Of a stretch of 40,022 nucleotides of DNA, positions 7,997 to 16,860 are shown piece after piece. The stretch covers positions 1-40,022 of the forward strand of contig WRJC01000027.1 in the NCBI GenBank assembly GCA_009782405.1. The letters are read 5' to 3'. The DNA is from Oscillospiraceae bacterium. Lineage in GTDB: Bacteria > Bacillota_A > Clostridia > Oscillospirales > WRJC01. How positions within the stretch are numbered: the first letter of the stretch is position 1; every line of letters begins with the position of its first letter. The notes below the pieces were generated by a model. The model saw nothing but the letters and a program-made list of their open reading frames with translations, was not told the origin of the DNA and did not search any database. The translations under genes and the position numbers were made by a program.

Positions 7997-9802
7997 ATGA
8001 AAAAAATAATTATAATCATCATAGGATCGCTGTTGGTGCTTGGTGTTGCGGCGTTTTTCGCCGTCCCATATGCCATATCGGCAAATCACTATGAAAAAGC
8101 GGAAACTCTGCTTGCCGAAAAAAATTATCGGGGCGCATTGGCGGAATTTCAAAAAACAGAAAATTTCCGCGAATCCAATGAAAAGATACGGAAACTTACG
8201 GACTACATCATACCCTATGACGATGCGGAAACCATGCTCGCAAACGGCGAATTCGAAAAAGCGATTGAGGAGTTCGAAAAACTCAAGTATTACGAGGATT
8301 CGCCCAAAAAATTGCTCGAAGCCAAATACGGGCTTGCCGAAAGGTATTTTCAAGAGGGAGAATACGAAAAGGCGATAGGGGGCTTTGCCGAACTCGGCGA
8401 CTACGGCGACAGCCCAAACAGGATCCTCGAAGCCAAATACGCCATAGCCGACGGGCATTTCAACAATGCGGAATACGAAAAGGCGATAGGGGGCTTTGCC
8501 GAACTCGGCGACTACGGCGACAGCCCAAACAGGATCCTCGAAGCCAAATACGCCATAGCCGACGGGCATTTCAACAATGCGGAATACGAAAAGGCGATAG
8601 GGGGCTTTGCCGAACTCGGCGACTACGGCGACAGCCCAAACAGGATCCTCGAAGCCAAATACGCCATAGCCGACGGGCATTTCAACAATGCGGAATATGC
8701 CGCCGCCGAAAAAATTTTCAGCGAATTGGCCGGGCAAAATTATGATGACAGCGGCGACCGGATGCGCGAAACGGCGAACCATATTTCATACGGCGAAGCG
8801 GTAGCGGCGTTAAACAAGCGGGATTTTGTGGGAGCATATGAAAAATTCAAAGCTTTGGGCAACTTTCTGGACTGCGCCGCCAAACTCACAGAAGTGGACG
8901 AAGCATATTGGGGACACACCAAATCACAGGCCACAATGGGAGCTTACGACACCTACATGAAATTCGAAGGCGCGAAGCACAAAACCGAAGCGAAAGCGGA
9001 ATATGACCGATTGTATGGGGCAGAGCAGAAATCGAAGGCGACGGCTGCCTACAACGCCGCAGTGAACAAAAAAACGATACCGGAACTGAACGCTTTCATT
9101 TCCGAATGGCGCAATTCGCCCCATGTAGGCGATTTGATAGGGCGGGCGGAAAAATGGATCGCCTCCATACTTTCCGACGGCACATTGTCGGCTGCGATCC
9201 TCAACGACCCGAACAACGCGACGCAAAAAATGATCGACGATTTTTTGGACAATTATCCGGGCCACAAAGACGAGGCGAAGGTGCTGGCCCTCGAAGGCGG
9301 CGACATATTCGCCTTGGTGCAAAACGGGACTATTTCCGTTGTCGTCACGGGCGAAAGCATCGATTTCACGAAGGTGAGCCTGACGAACAAATCAAAACGC
9401 GATATTGTCGTGACTGTGCCGATAGGCGCATACTTCACGGCAAACAGCAGCAGCGTGCAAAACATGGTTGTCCGCGCGCCGAATACCGTCACAGTCCCGG
9501 CAAACTCCACGAGATCGGTCAGCGTTGCCACCGCCTGCATGAACATACGCAGATCCATACCGGGATCCGGGGACGGATTTTCCGTTCAAAGCCTCAGCAA
9601 CAATCCAAGGTTGATGCGGGTGATGGCGCAAATCGCGCAAAACAATGTGCCGTACACCGTCGTGCAGGCGGCGGTATGGATTGTGACCGATGCGCCGACC
9701 GAAAACGACCTGTTGAATACTCTCGTATATTCGGACGGCTCAAGGGTCATAAGCCCGGACGACCTCGCTAAGGCGCGGGAGATCGTCAGGGCTGCGGGGT
9801 AG
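7997..9802 (+). CDS. Membrane-anchored TPR-like repeat protein with C-terminal beta domain
   Basis: The 601-residue protein starts with a short Lys-rich stretch and a hydrophobic segment at 4-27, a signal anchor that places the rest outside the membrane. TPR/Sel1-like units with YEKAIxxFxELxxYxDS motifs follow from about 32 to 260. Three consecutive 37-residue units (about 122-232) are identical down to the DNA. A helical linker with repeated A-x-W-x segments covers about 300-400. The last 180 residues are rich in beta strand (ISVVVTGESIDFTKVSLTNK, then TVPANSTRSVSVAT) and end with QAAVWIVTDAP and a short helix. I do not recognise this end domain. GGGAGA precedes ATG 7997. It is convergent with the next gene with only 3 nt between stops. 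Confidence 0.75.
   Translation: MKKIIIIIIGSLLVLGVAAFFAVPYAISANHYEKAETLLAEKNYRGALAEFQKTENFRESNEKIRKLTDYIIPYDDAETMLANGEFEKAIEEFEKLKYYEDSPKKLLEAKYGLAERYFQEGEYEKAIGGFAELGDYGDSPNRILEAKYAIADGHFNNAEYEKAIGGFAELGDYGDSPNRILEAKYAIADGHFNNAEYEKAIGGFAELGDYGDSPNRILEAKYAIADGHFNNAEYAAAEKIFSELAGQNYDDSGDRMRETANHISYGEAVAALNKRDFVGAYEKFKALGNFLDCAAKLTEVDEAYWGHTKSQATMGAYDTYMKFEGAKHKTEAKAEYDRLYGAEQKSKATAAYNAAVNKKTIPELNAFISEWRNSPHVGDLIGRAEKWIASILSDGTLSAAILNDPNNATQKMIDDFLDNYPGHKDEAKVLALEGGDIFALVQNGTISVVVTGESIDFTKVSLTNKSKRDIVVTVPIGAYFTANSSSVQNMVVRAPNTVTVPANSTRSVSVATACMNIRRSIPGSGDGFSVQSLSNNPRLMRVMAQIAQNNVPYTVVQAAVWIVTDAPTENDLLNTLVYSDGSRVISPDDLAKAREIVRAAG
8361..8693 (+). repeat. Three identical 111-bp tandem repeats inside the TPR gene
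   Basis: Copies at 8361-8471, 8472-8582 and 8583-8693 are base-for-base identical and keep the reading frame (37 codons each). Flanking units are related in protein but diverged in DNA, so these three are a recent expansion. Confidence 0.95.
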
Positions 9803-9805
9803 CCG

Positions 9806-10333
9806 TCATGGCGCGATTTCGCCGATCACGTTCACTTGGCACATTTTCATAGTCAGGAGCGCGGCGCCGTGGCTTTCATGGGTAACCCCGGCGCAGCATC
9901 CGGCATCGACGGTTATTTTCGTTTCGGGCAGCCGGGCTTTGAGTATCAATGCGTTGGACACTACGCAAATGTCCGTGCACAAGCCGCAAAGCTCGATTTC
10001 GCCAAAAGCGCCTTGGGCTGCCCGCCGCGCCAATTCCAAAGAGCCGAAATTCGGCTTGTCGAATATTTCGCAGCCATCGGTATTCAAGCTGCCTTCGATC
10101 AAGTGCCCGTATGTCCCCTCGATGCAATGGGTTACAGGCAAATATTTTCCTTCCTGAGTTTCCAAATAGTTTTTTTGATGCGTGTCGCGGGTAAAAATGA
10201 TTTTGCCGCCGTTTTGCCTGTAATTTTCGATTTTTGCCTTTACATCCGGCAAAATCTGCCTGGCCTGCGGCGAACCGAGCGAACCCGTGATGAAATCGTT
10301 TTGCATATCGATGACAATCAACAGTTTTTTCAC
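9806..10333 (-). CDS. Nicotinamidase-like cysteine hydrolase (isochorismatase fold)
   Basis: The 175-residue cytoplasmic enzyme has the catalytic triad of the nicotinamidase family: Asp9 in VIDMQNDF, Lys93 in FDKPNFGS and Cys123 in LCTDICVVSNA. Asp50, His52 and His69 (TRDTH and PVTHC) match the metal ligands of true nicotinamidases, which make nicotinate from nicotinamide. A cis-peptide-type GLCTD precedes the Cys. That combination favours NAD salvage (PncA-like) over isochorismate cleavage, and nadE lies 2 kb away. The start is GTG at 10333 and overlaps the TGA of the upstream HEAT/XpaC gene, so it depends on that gene for translation. The substrate is inference from motifs. Confidence 0.82.
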   Translation of the reverse strand: MKKLLIVIDMQNDFITGSLGSPQARQILPDVKAKIENYRQNGGKIIFTRDTHQKNYLETQEGKYLPVTHCIEGTYGHLIEGSLNTDGCEIFDKPNFGSLELARRAAQGAFGEIELCGLCTDICVVSNALILKARLPETKITVDAGCCAGVTHESHGAALLTMKMCQVNVIGEIAP

Positions 10334-11265
10334 TTTGAAAAATCCTCCAGAATCAAAATTCCGTCTTTGGCGAGCATTGCTTCAAGGACGTCTATGTCCG
10401 TGGTGATGTCGATCATTTTGTTTTCGTATGTGCTGTCGAGTTCTTTTTCGAATGCGCTTCTTATAACCGGCATGGATGCGGCTATGCGCTTTTTAGTTTC
10501 GAGCGCGTTGCCGCCCTCCAATTTGTATTCATTTATCTGCCGATAGCTTTCGAGTATTTTTATCGTGGCCGGAATATAATAGTTTAAGAATTGGTCCATG
10601 CGCCCGATACGCTGCCCGATGTCCGTCTTTTCCCTTTCTTCGTTTAAAAACGCCGCAATTTTTGCGAGTATGTTTTTTATCGAAGAAATTTCGCCTGACA
10701 CCGTTTTGTCGTCGATTGATTTGGAAATCATGTCGATACTGCGGGCAGCCGAGCTTATTTTTTCAATTATTACGTCAATTTCGGCATTTTTGCCGGCATC
10801 GTCTTTATTTCCCCCCGTCAGCAGGTATACATTTTCGAGCTTGGCCGCCCTGTTTGTGATTTTTTTCAATATTTTCAGCGCAATTCTGCGATTGTCCATA
10901 TTTTTGTCGTTTTGCGCCACTTCGCCGAGCGCGGCCCGGTCCGTCAGCTTTTTGAGCGCCCGTCTGCGCACATCGGTTTTTCTGTCATTTTGCGCCACTT
11001 CGCCGAGCGCGGCCTGATCCGTCAGCTTTTTGAGCGCGAACATCCGGATGTCGGTTTTTTGGTCGCTTTTCGCCACTTCGCCAATCACATCCTGGTCTGT
11101 CAGCTTTTTGAGCGCAAGCATCCGGATATCGGTTTTTTGGTCATTTTGCGCCACTTCGCCGAGCGCGGCTTGGTCTTTCAATTTTTTTACGGCTTTTCTG
11201 CGCATATTGGCGCTGGGATCGTTCTTCGCAATTTCGGCGAGGATGTCTTGGTCGGACAGTTTCAT
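10330..11265 (-). CDS. HEAT-like repeat protein with XpaC-type C-terminal domain
   Basis: The 311-residue protein has two parts. Residues 1-135 are five 26-residue helical repeats of the form LTDQAALGEVAQNDxKTDxR, typical of short HEAT-like modules. Residues about 195-311 (RMDQFLNYYIPATIKILESY through DITTDIDVLEAMLAKDG) match the XpaC / 5-bromo-4-chloroindolyl phosphate hydrolysis family (PF10112), a helical domain linked in Gram-positives to TelA-like stress proteins. There is no signal or membrane segment, although many XpaC proteins carry one. ATG 11265 is chosen because an AGGAG site lies just upstream; a longer in-frame reading lacks one. It is coupled to the nicotinamidase-like gene by overlapping codons. 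The fusion is unusual in my experience. Confidence 0.72.
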   Translation of the reverse strand: MKLSDQDILAEIAKNDPSANMRRKAVKKLKDQAALGEVAQNDQKTDIRMLALKKLTDQDVIGEVAKSDQKTDIRMFALKKLTDQAALGEVAQNDRKTDVRRRALKKLTDRAALGEVAQNDKNMDNRRIALKILKKITNRAAKLENVYLLTGGNKDDAGKNAEIDVIIEKISSAARSIDMISKSIDDKTVSGEISSIKNILAKIAAFLNEEREKTDIGQRIGRMDQFLNYYIPATIKILESYRQINEYKLEGGNALETKKRIAASMPVIRSAFEKELDSTYENKMIDITTDIDVLEAMLAKDGILILEDFSK

Positions 11266-11304
11266 AATATTTTTCTCCTGTATGAAAATCAAGCATTGAT
11301 TTTC

Positions 11305-11333
11305 TTGACAATAAAAAACAGATATGATACAAT
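11305..11333 (+). promoter_or_regulatory. Promoter for the K+ channel gene
   Basis: TTGACA (11305-11310) and TACAAT (11328-11333) are 17 nt apart. They lie 37 nt before ATG 11370, which has a GGAGGATAT-type ribosome site. Confidence 0.7.
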
Positions 11334-11369
11334 ACAGGGAATTGGTAAAATCGCTTGGAGGGAGGATAT

Positions 11370-12188
11370 ATGGCGAACACAAAAATAACGCGCAAAAGAA
11401 TATTTGAAATAATCAAAATCGGGAAAGAAGCGGACACAGCCAGCAGGCTGTTCGATTTTGCGATCGTGTGCCTTATTGTCGTCAACATTGTTCTTTCTGT
11501 TTGCATGACCTTTGAAGAACTCGACAAATATGCAAATGCTTTCCACATAATCGAAGCGGTGACTGTGATTTGTTTTACTGTCGAATTGATCTTGCGCTTT
11601 TGGACGGCGGACTTTTTGTACAAGAAGGGCAGGATCATTTCGGCAGTCAGGTATTTGTTTTCGCCCAACGGGCTCGTCGAAATTTTCTCGATAATACCGT
11701 TCTATATGCCGCTGTTTTTCCCCAAGGGCCTGATAGCTTTCAGGATGCTGCGCGTCATACGCATACTTCGGATATTCCGGGCGAATTCCTATTCCGACGC
11801 CATGACGACGATCATGATAGTGCTTCGGCGCAAGAGAAACCAATTGGTTTCCTCAATGATAATAATCTTCATCATTATGCTCATGTCCTCGCTGGTGCTG
11901 TACGGCTTTGAGCACGAGGCGCAGCCGGAGGTTTTCAGAAACGCTTTTTCGGGCATATGGTGGTCTACATCCACATTGCTTACAGTTGGCTACGGCGACA
12001 TATACCCGATAACTTTATTTGGCAAGATGGCGAGCATCGTAATAACGTTTTTGGGGGTTGGGATGGTGGCGATACCCACGGGCATTTTGTCCGCCGGGTT
12101 CACCGAATATATGTCCGAGCAAAAAGACAAGCAGGGCAAAAAGAAGAAAGCGCTGCATTGTCCCAATTGCGGCGAAAAATTGCAATAA
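11370..12188 (+). CDS. Voltage-gated-type potassium channel with zinc-finger tail
   Basis: The 272-residue membrane protein has six hydrophobic segments (about 28-46, 57-78, 100-118, 121-138, 161-181, 219-243). S4 carries the arginine ladder RMLRVIRILRIFR (125-137). The pore loop has the K+ selectivity filter TVGYGD at 205-210. The C-terminus after S6 is short and Lys-rich, and ends in CPNCGEKLQ, half of a zinc ribbon. One subunit would form a homotetramer in the inner membrane. ATG 11370 is preferred because of the GGAGG just upstream. The stop is separated by 1 nt from the end of the convergent ileS. Confidence 0.9.
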   Translation: MANTKITRKRIFEIIKIGKEADTASRLFDFAIVCLIVVNIVLSVCMTFEELDKYANAFHIIEAVTVICFTVELILRFWTADFLYKKGRIISAVRYLFSPNGLVEIFSIIPFYMPLFFPKGLIAFRMLRVIRILRIFRANSYSDAMTTIMIVLRRKRNQLVSSMIIIFIIMLMSSLVLYGFEHEAQPEVFRNAFSGIWWSTSTLLTVGYGDIYPITLFGKMASIVITFLGVGMVAIPTGILSAGFTEYMSEQKDKQGKKKKALHCPNCGEKLQ

Positions 12189-12189
12189 A

Positions 12190-15100
12190 TCACTTTATCG
12201 AAATCGTCGTTTTCCAATCGTCCAAATCGATTTCTTTTCGCATGGCGGGATCGGGTATTTCGCATATTTTGGCCAACGCCTCGTGCGCTATCTCGCTTGC
12301 ATATCCTTCAATGACCGTCTTGATTTTTTCCGAGGATGTTTCAAATGACAGCGAAACCCTGTCCGTGACCGCAAATCCCGCTTCTTTCCGGAGCAGCTGG
12401 CAATGGCGCAGCACTTCCCGATAAATGCCTTCGGCCCAAAGTTCTGCGGTTATTTCCGTGTTTATGGCGACAGTCCCGTCGGCCGATTTCGCGATGTTTT
12501 CTTTGTCTTTTGAGATTATGCTGAAACATTCGGCCGGTATTTCGTTTTCATAGCCCGATATGCGCAGCGGCCGGCCGTTTTTTGCCGCTTCGACAAGCCT
12601 TTCGTTTTCGGCGTCGGGCAAATTTTCGCACAGCGCTTTCACTTTTGCCAAATCCGATTTCAGCTGCTTTCCGGCCAGCTGGAAATTGAGGGATACATAT
12701 TCGCGGCTAAGGCCGGAAAAATCGTCGAGGCAGGCGATTTGCTTGATGTTGAGTTCCTCGCGGATCACCGCATCATAGGCCGAAACGCTTTCGAATGATT
12801 TGTCCAGGTACAAAACGGACAGCGGCTGCCTCACTTTCAAATTCTGTTCGTTGCGCAGTTTCAGCGCCTGCGCGATGACCGACCTCACTTTTTCTACTTC
12901 GTCGAGTATGGCCGCGTCGCATTCGCCCGAAACCGGGAAATCCGACAAATGGACGGATTCTTTTTCTTCGTTTTCGTATGCGAGCGCCATATTCTGCCAA
13001 ATATGTTCCGACATGAAAGGCAAAATGGGCGCCATCGCCTGCACCAACTGTTTTATTGCGAAATAGAGCGAACTGTATGCGCATTGTTTGTCGGCGTCTG
13101 AGCCCTCTTTCCAAAAGCGCCTGCGGTTTATTCGGACATACCAATTGGAGACGTCGTCCACGCACGCTTCGAACTCGCGGACGATTTCGGCGGTGCTGTA
13201 GTTTTCGTAGCCTTTTTTCGCTTTGCCCAAAAAAGCCGCCACTCGGCTTTCGAGCCATTTGTCGCTCAAATTTTCCGACGTGATTTTGCAGATGGCCGGG
13301 TTGTCGATTTCCGCGTATGTCATGAAAAAGCTGTATATGTTCCAAAATCCGAGCAGCTTGCGGCGGGCTTCCTCTGCCAGCGCGAATCCAAAGCGGACGT
13401 CGCTGGCCATCGGCGCCCCGGCATAGAGATAGCGCACGGTATCCGCCCCGATTTGCTCTGCTGCTTCGTCAAAGCGTATCATGAATCCCGATTTATGAAA
13501 TTCCGATCCATCCTCTTTTACCACTCTTGCATAAGTCGTCACCCGTTCATAGGGCGCCTTCCCGGTTATTGCCACGCTCATGAACAGCTGCGAATAGAAC
13601 CAAAGCCTGACTTGCTCCTGCATCTCTATGACCCATTCGGCGGGATAATTTTTTTCCCAATCCTCCCTGTCGGAGAAATACCCGAGCGTGGAAAAGGGCA
13701 CAATGCCCGCATCCAGCCAAACGTCGCCCACTTCGGGTATGCGGGAAACTTCGGCGCCGCATCTGCATCTGATTTTGATTGCGTCGATCCAAGGCCGGTG
13801 CAGTTCCGGGAGACTGCGCGCCGCTTCGCCGCCAAGGGCTGCAAATTCATCTTTTGAGCCTATGACGGTCAAATGGCCGCAGGATTCGCAAGGGTAGAAA
13901 GGCAGCGGGAGACCGTAAAATCTTTTTCTGGATATGTTCCAATCGCCCATGTTGTTCAGCCAATCGAGCATGCGCTTGCCGATAAAGGGCGGCTCCCACT
14001 GCACAGTCCCGGCAGCCTCGACGAGCCGGGGTTTTATTTCGTCGGTTTTTATGTACCATTCGCGCACGAGCCTAAACAGCACTTCGGTTTTGCAGCGCCA
14101 GCAGACCGGATAACTGTGCGTGTATTCATGCGTTTTAAATAGTTTGCCCTGTTTTTCCAATTCGCCGAAAACCAGGTTCGCCGCTTGCGCGGCGGTTTTT
14201 CCGGAGAGGAAACCGTAGCCTTCCGAAAATATTCCGGATTCGTCTATCGGGCATATTTCGGCAAGAGAAAATTTCTTTCCCAGTTCATAGTCCTGGGCTC
14301 CGCAGCCCGGGGCTATGTGCACGACCCCGCTGCCCTCGTCGGCATCCACTTCGTCCCAGGGGATTATTTTGTGGATGACTCCCCGCTGCGATGAAAACCA
14401 CGGGAAAAATGTCTCGTATTCGAGGCCGATCAATTCTTCGCCCTTGAGCAGACGCAGCACCTTTTTTTCGCCTTCGATGTGTTTGATCGCATTCTTGGCC
14501 AGCACGAGCGGTTTGCCGAAACCTTCGCACGAAACCAACGCATAGTCCAATTCGGCGTTGACTGCAAGCGCCATGTTGGCCGAGAGCGTCCAGGGCGTGG
14601 TAGTCCAGACCAAAACGTCAAAATCGGCGTCTTTTGCTTTCGCAATGGCGAAAACCGCAGTGTGCGCGATTTCCTTGTGCGAACCGGACATCTCGTGCTC
14701 TGAAAGGGAAGTGCCGCAGCGCGGGCACCAAGGCATGGGCCTGTATGCTTTGGTTATCCATTCGTTTTCATGGCAAATTTTGAGGAAATGCCAGATCGCC
14801 GAAATATTTTCATCCGTATGCGTGAAGTATGAATTGCCCCAATCCATCCATTGGCCGAGGCGCTTGGATTGTCCGGTGATCACGCCCGAAAACTTTTTTA
14901 TGCGCTCGACGCATTTTTTTGTGAAATTGTCCATCCCATATGCTTCGATGTCTTTCTTGTCGGAAAATCCGAGTTCCTTTTCGACTTCGACCTCCACCCA
15001 AAGCCCCTGCGTGTCAAAGCCGTTCCTGTAATGGCATGAATATCCGTTCATGGCTTTGTAGCGCAAAAATATGTCTTTTGTGCTCCTGCCCCAAGCGTGA

Positions 15101-15270
15101 TGGATCCCCATCGGGTTATTTGCCGTTATCGGCCCGTCGAGAAAACGGAAGCGTTTGTTGCCTTTGTTTTTTTCGCGCAATTTTTCAAAGCAGTCGCGCT
15201 CATCCCAAAAATTCAAGATTTCCTGCTCCATTTTCACAAAATCGGGTTTTACACGTGAACTGTCGTTCAT
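12190..15270 (-). CDS. ileS: Isoleucyl-tRNA synthetase, divergent subtype
   Basis: The 1026-residue enzyme charges tRNA-Ile. The N-terminal Rossmann core has DGPITANNPMGIHHAWG at 45-61, where the HIGH signature appears as HHAW. The CP1 editing domain carries WTTTPWTLSANMALAV, and zinc ligands appear as PWCPRCG. The KMSKS loop is changed to EFHKS in the segment EDGSEFHKSGFMIRFDEAAE. The anticodon-binding helical domain and C-terminal part follow to the normal IleRS length. Both altered signatures fit a separate IleRS clade and do not look like decay, since frame and length are intact. AAAGGAG precedes ATG 15270. The promoter leaves a leader of only about 40 nt, so there is no room for a T-box. 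Confidence 0.92.
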   Translation of the reverse strand: MNDSSRVKPDFVKMEQEILNFWDERDCFEKLREKNKGNKRFRFLDGPITANNPMGIHHAWGRSTKDIFLRYKAMNGYSCHYRNGFDTQGLWVEVEVEKELGFSDKKDIEAYGMDNFTKKCVERIKKFSGVITGQSKRLGQWMDWGNSYFTHTDENISAIWHFLKICHENEWITKAYRPMPWCPRCGTSLSEHEMSGSHKEIAHTAVFAIAKAKDADFDVLVWTTTPWTLSANMALAVNAELDYALVSCEGFGKPLVLAKNAIKHIEGEKKVLRLLKGEELIGLEYETFFPWFSSQRGVIHKIIPWDEVDADEGSGVVHIAPGCGAQDYELGKKFSLAEICPIDESGIFSEGYGFLSGKTAAQAANLVFGELEKQGKLFKTHEYTHSYPVCWRCKTEVLFRLVREWYIKTDEIKPRLVEAAGTVQWEPPFIGKRMLDWLNNMGDWNISRKRFYGLPLPFYPCESCGHLTVIGSKDEFAALGGEAARSLPELHRPWIDAIKIRCRCGAEVSRIPEVGDVWLDAGIVPFSTLGYFSDREDWEKNYPAEWVIEMQEQVRLWFYSQLFMSVAITGKAPYERVTTYARVVKEDGSEFHKSGFMIRFDEAAEQIGADTVRYLYAGAPMASDVRFGFALAEEARRKLLGFWNIYSFFMTYAEIDNPAICKITSENLSDKWLESRVAAFLGKAKKGYENYSTAEIVREFEACVDDVSNWYVRINRRRFWKEGSDADKQCAYSSLYFAIKQLVQAMAPILPFMSEHIWQNMALAYENEEKESVHLSDFPVSGECDAAILDEVEKVRSVIAQALKLRNEQNLKVRQPLSVLYLDKSFESVSAYDAVIREELNIKQIACLDDFSGLSREYVSLNFQLAGKQLKSDLAKVKALCENLPDAENERLVEAAKNGRPLRISGYENEIPAECFSIISKDKENIAKSADGTVAINTEITAELWAEGIYREVLRHCQLLRKEAGFAVTDRVSLSFETSSEKIKTVIEGYASEIAHEALAKICEIPDPAMRKEIDLDDWKTTISIK

Positions 15271-15314
15271 TATGGTTTTCGCTCCTTTGATATTTTTTGT
15301 ACGCGCTATAGAAC

Positions 15315-15343
15315 ATTATACCCAACAGTTTGCGATTTGTCAA
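15315..15343 (-). promoter_or_regulatory. Promoter for ileS
   Basis: On the minus strand, TTGACA (15343-15338), 17 nt, then TATAAT (15320-15315). This is a near-consensus site that gives a short leader before ATG 15270. Confidence 0.8.
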
Positions 15344-15412
15344 GTGTCCGGCCTATGATTTGCCCATATTATTTGCTATCTTCCGCCCGAAATGCTGCCG
15401 GGAAAATTCATG

Positions 15413-15442
15413 TTGACAAAAGCGGCGTCGGCGTGATATAAT
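15413..15442 (+). promoter_or_regulatory. Promoter for the FtsX-like permease
   Basis: TTGACA (15413-15418) and TATAAT (15437-15442) are 18 nt apart. The start would fall about 40 nt before ATG 15487. Confidence 0.75.
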
Positions 15443-15486
15443 TGGCTATTGCCTTGAGGAATAACATAGAAGGGAATTTTGCGATA

Positions 15487-16851
15487 ATGTACATTTTGCA
15501 AAACGCGCTGAAAAACATAGCGAGAAACAAGGGCAGGAATATTTTGATGGGGGCGATTATTCTCGCAATCATCGTCACTGCGGTCATATCGCTGATTATA
15601 AACACCGCCGCCGGCGCTGTCATCGAAGAATACAAAACGCGGTTCGGCTCAAGGGTGTTCATCAATCCGGACATTTCGAAAGTTTCTGTCCTTTCCGGCA
15701 GACAGTCCGAGCAAACCGTGCCGCTGCCCGTCGTCTACGCCGCCCTTGCCGGGTCCGACTGCCTGATGGGCGCCGATTTGTCCTGCCAGGTGCCCTGTGT
15801 AAGCGACGCGCTTTTGGGATTGGGCGAAAGCGACGACGGAAATGCAATCCCCATATCGCCCGAAAACGGCTCTTATACAAAATTTCCGACAATGAATGTG
15901 AAAGGCTATACAAACCCAACGCAGCTTGACGATTTCAAGGAAGGCTACAGGGGAATGATGTCCGGCAATTTTCCCGTCAACGACAACGAGTGCATTGTCA
16001 GCGAAGATTTTGCGGCCCTGAATGACATCGAAATAGGCGAAATCATAGAAATAGCGCAGGGAATGGTTCCCGATAACCCTTTGTCGCTTTTAGTTGTGGG
16101 CATATATTTCGATTTTACGCAGAACCAGTTTGGGGCGGCGGCCGAAGCTCCTGCCGCCATCAACGTGCGAAACGATATAATCACGAACTACGAAACGGCG
16201 GCCGCTTTCGCAAAATCAGACCCCCGCGTAGATACTGCCGCATATTATTTGAAGAGCCCCGGCCTTTTATCCGAGTTTGAAAGCGAGGCGCGCGCCGCCG
16301 GGTTGTCCTACGACTACATCGTGACGACGGACGAAGAGGCATACAACAGGATAGTCGGTCCCGTTTTGGGAATGGCGAAGATATCGCTTGCGTTTGTGGC
16401 GGCTGTTTTGATATTAGGCAGCTTGATATTGATCTTGCTCGCATCGCTTGCCATACGCGAACGCAAATATGAAATCGGCGTGCTCCGGGCCATGGGCATG
16501 AAAAAACGCAAAGTCGCTTTCGGGCTTGTATTCGAAAGTTTTGTCATTACGGCTGTTTGCCTTGTTGTCGGGCTCGGCATCGGCACGGCGGCCGCGCAGG
16601 GCGCATCGGACATGCTGCTCCAAGGGCAAATTGCCGCCGCCGAACCAAACGCCGATTACGCCGTAGGCATGATGTACGCCGGGATGCAAACAGATTCAAA
16701 TGCGAAGCCATTGGCGGATTTGGATGTGAATTTGAACTTGAAAGCGGTGACGGCGATTATCTTAATATCGTTTCTGCTCGTTTTGGTTTCAAGCGCCGCC
16801 GGAATAAGCAAAATAACAAAATACGAACCGATAAAAATACTCACAGCTTGA
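15487..16851 (+). CDS. FtsX-family ABC transporter permease
   Basis: The 454-residue protein has the MacB/FtsX permease layout: TM1 at about 18-42 (ILMGAIILAIIVTAVISLII), an extracellular domain of about 250 residues, then TM2 near 300-325, TM3 near 345-370 (conserved RERKYEIGVLRAMGM just before it) and TM4 near 420-440. The tail ISKITKYEPIKIL is typical. These permeases pair with an ATPase of the LolD/MacB type to move lipids, peptides or signals, or to regulate cell-wall enzymes. No ABC ATPase lies beside it, so the partner must be elsewhere. ATG 15487 is preferred over an upstream frame opening because that opening lies inside the promoter; AAGGGA precedes ATG. It is convergent with the P-type ATPase. 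Confidence 0.85.
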   Translation: MYILQNALKNIARNKGRNILMGAIILAIIVTAVISLIINTAAGAVIEEYKTRFGSRVFINPDISKVSVLSGRQSEQTVPLPVVYAALAGSDCLMGADLSCQVPCVSDALLGLGESDDGNAIPISPENGSYTKFPTMNVKGYTNPTQLDDFKEGYRGMMSGNFPVNDNECIVSEDFAALNDIEIGEIIEIAQGMVPDNPLSLLVVGIYFDFTQNQFGAAAEAPAAINVRNDIITNYETAAAFAKSDPRVDTAAYYLKSPGLLSEFESEARAAGLSYDYIVTTDEEAYNRIVGPVLGMAKISLAFVAAVLILGSLILILLASLAIRERKYEIGVLRAMGMKKRKVAFGLVFESFVITAVCLVVGLGIGTAAAQGASDMLLQGQIAAAEPNADYAVGMMYAGMQTDSNAKPLADLDVNLNLKAVTAIILISFLLVLVSSAAGISKITKYEPIKILTA

Positions 16852-16860
16852 AATGCCCGG

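Noticed and set aside
8361..8693. CRISPR-like array
   Set aside because: The repeats are adjacent with no spacers and encode in-frame TPR-like protein.
7955..8782. Long minus-strand open frame opposite the TPR gene
   Set aside because: It mirrors the coding repeats in antisense, has no ribosome site and no family likeness.
15271..15412. Possible T-box riboswitch before ileS
   Set aside because: The promoter lies within 75 nt of the start codon and the leader is too short; no T-box sequence or antiterminator fold is visible.
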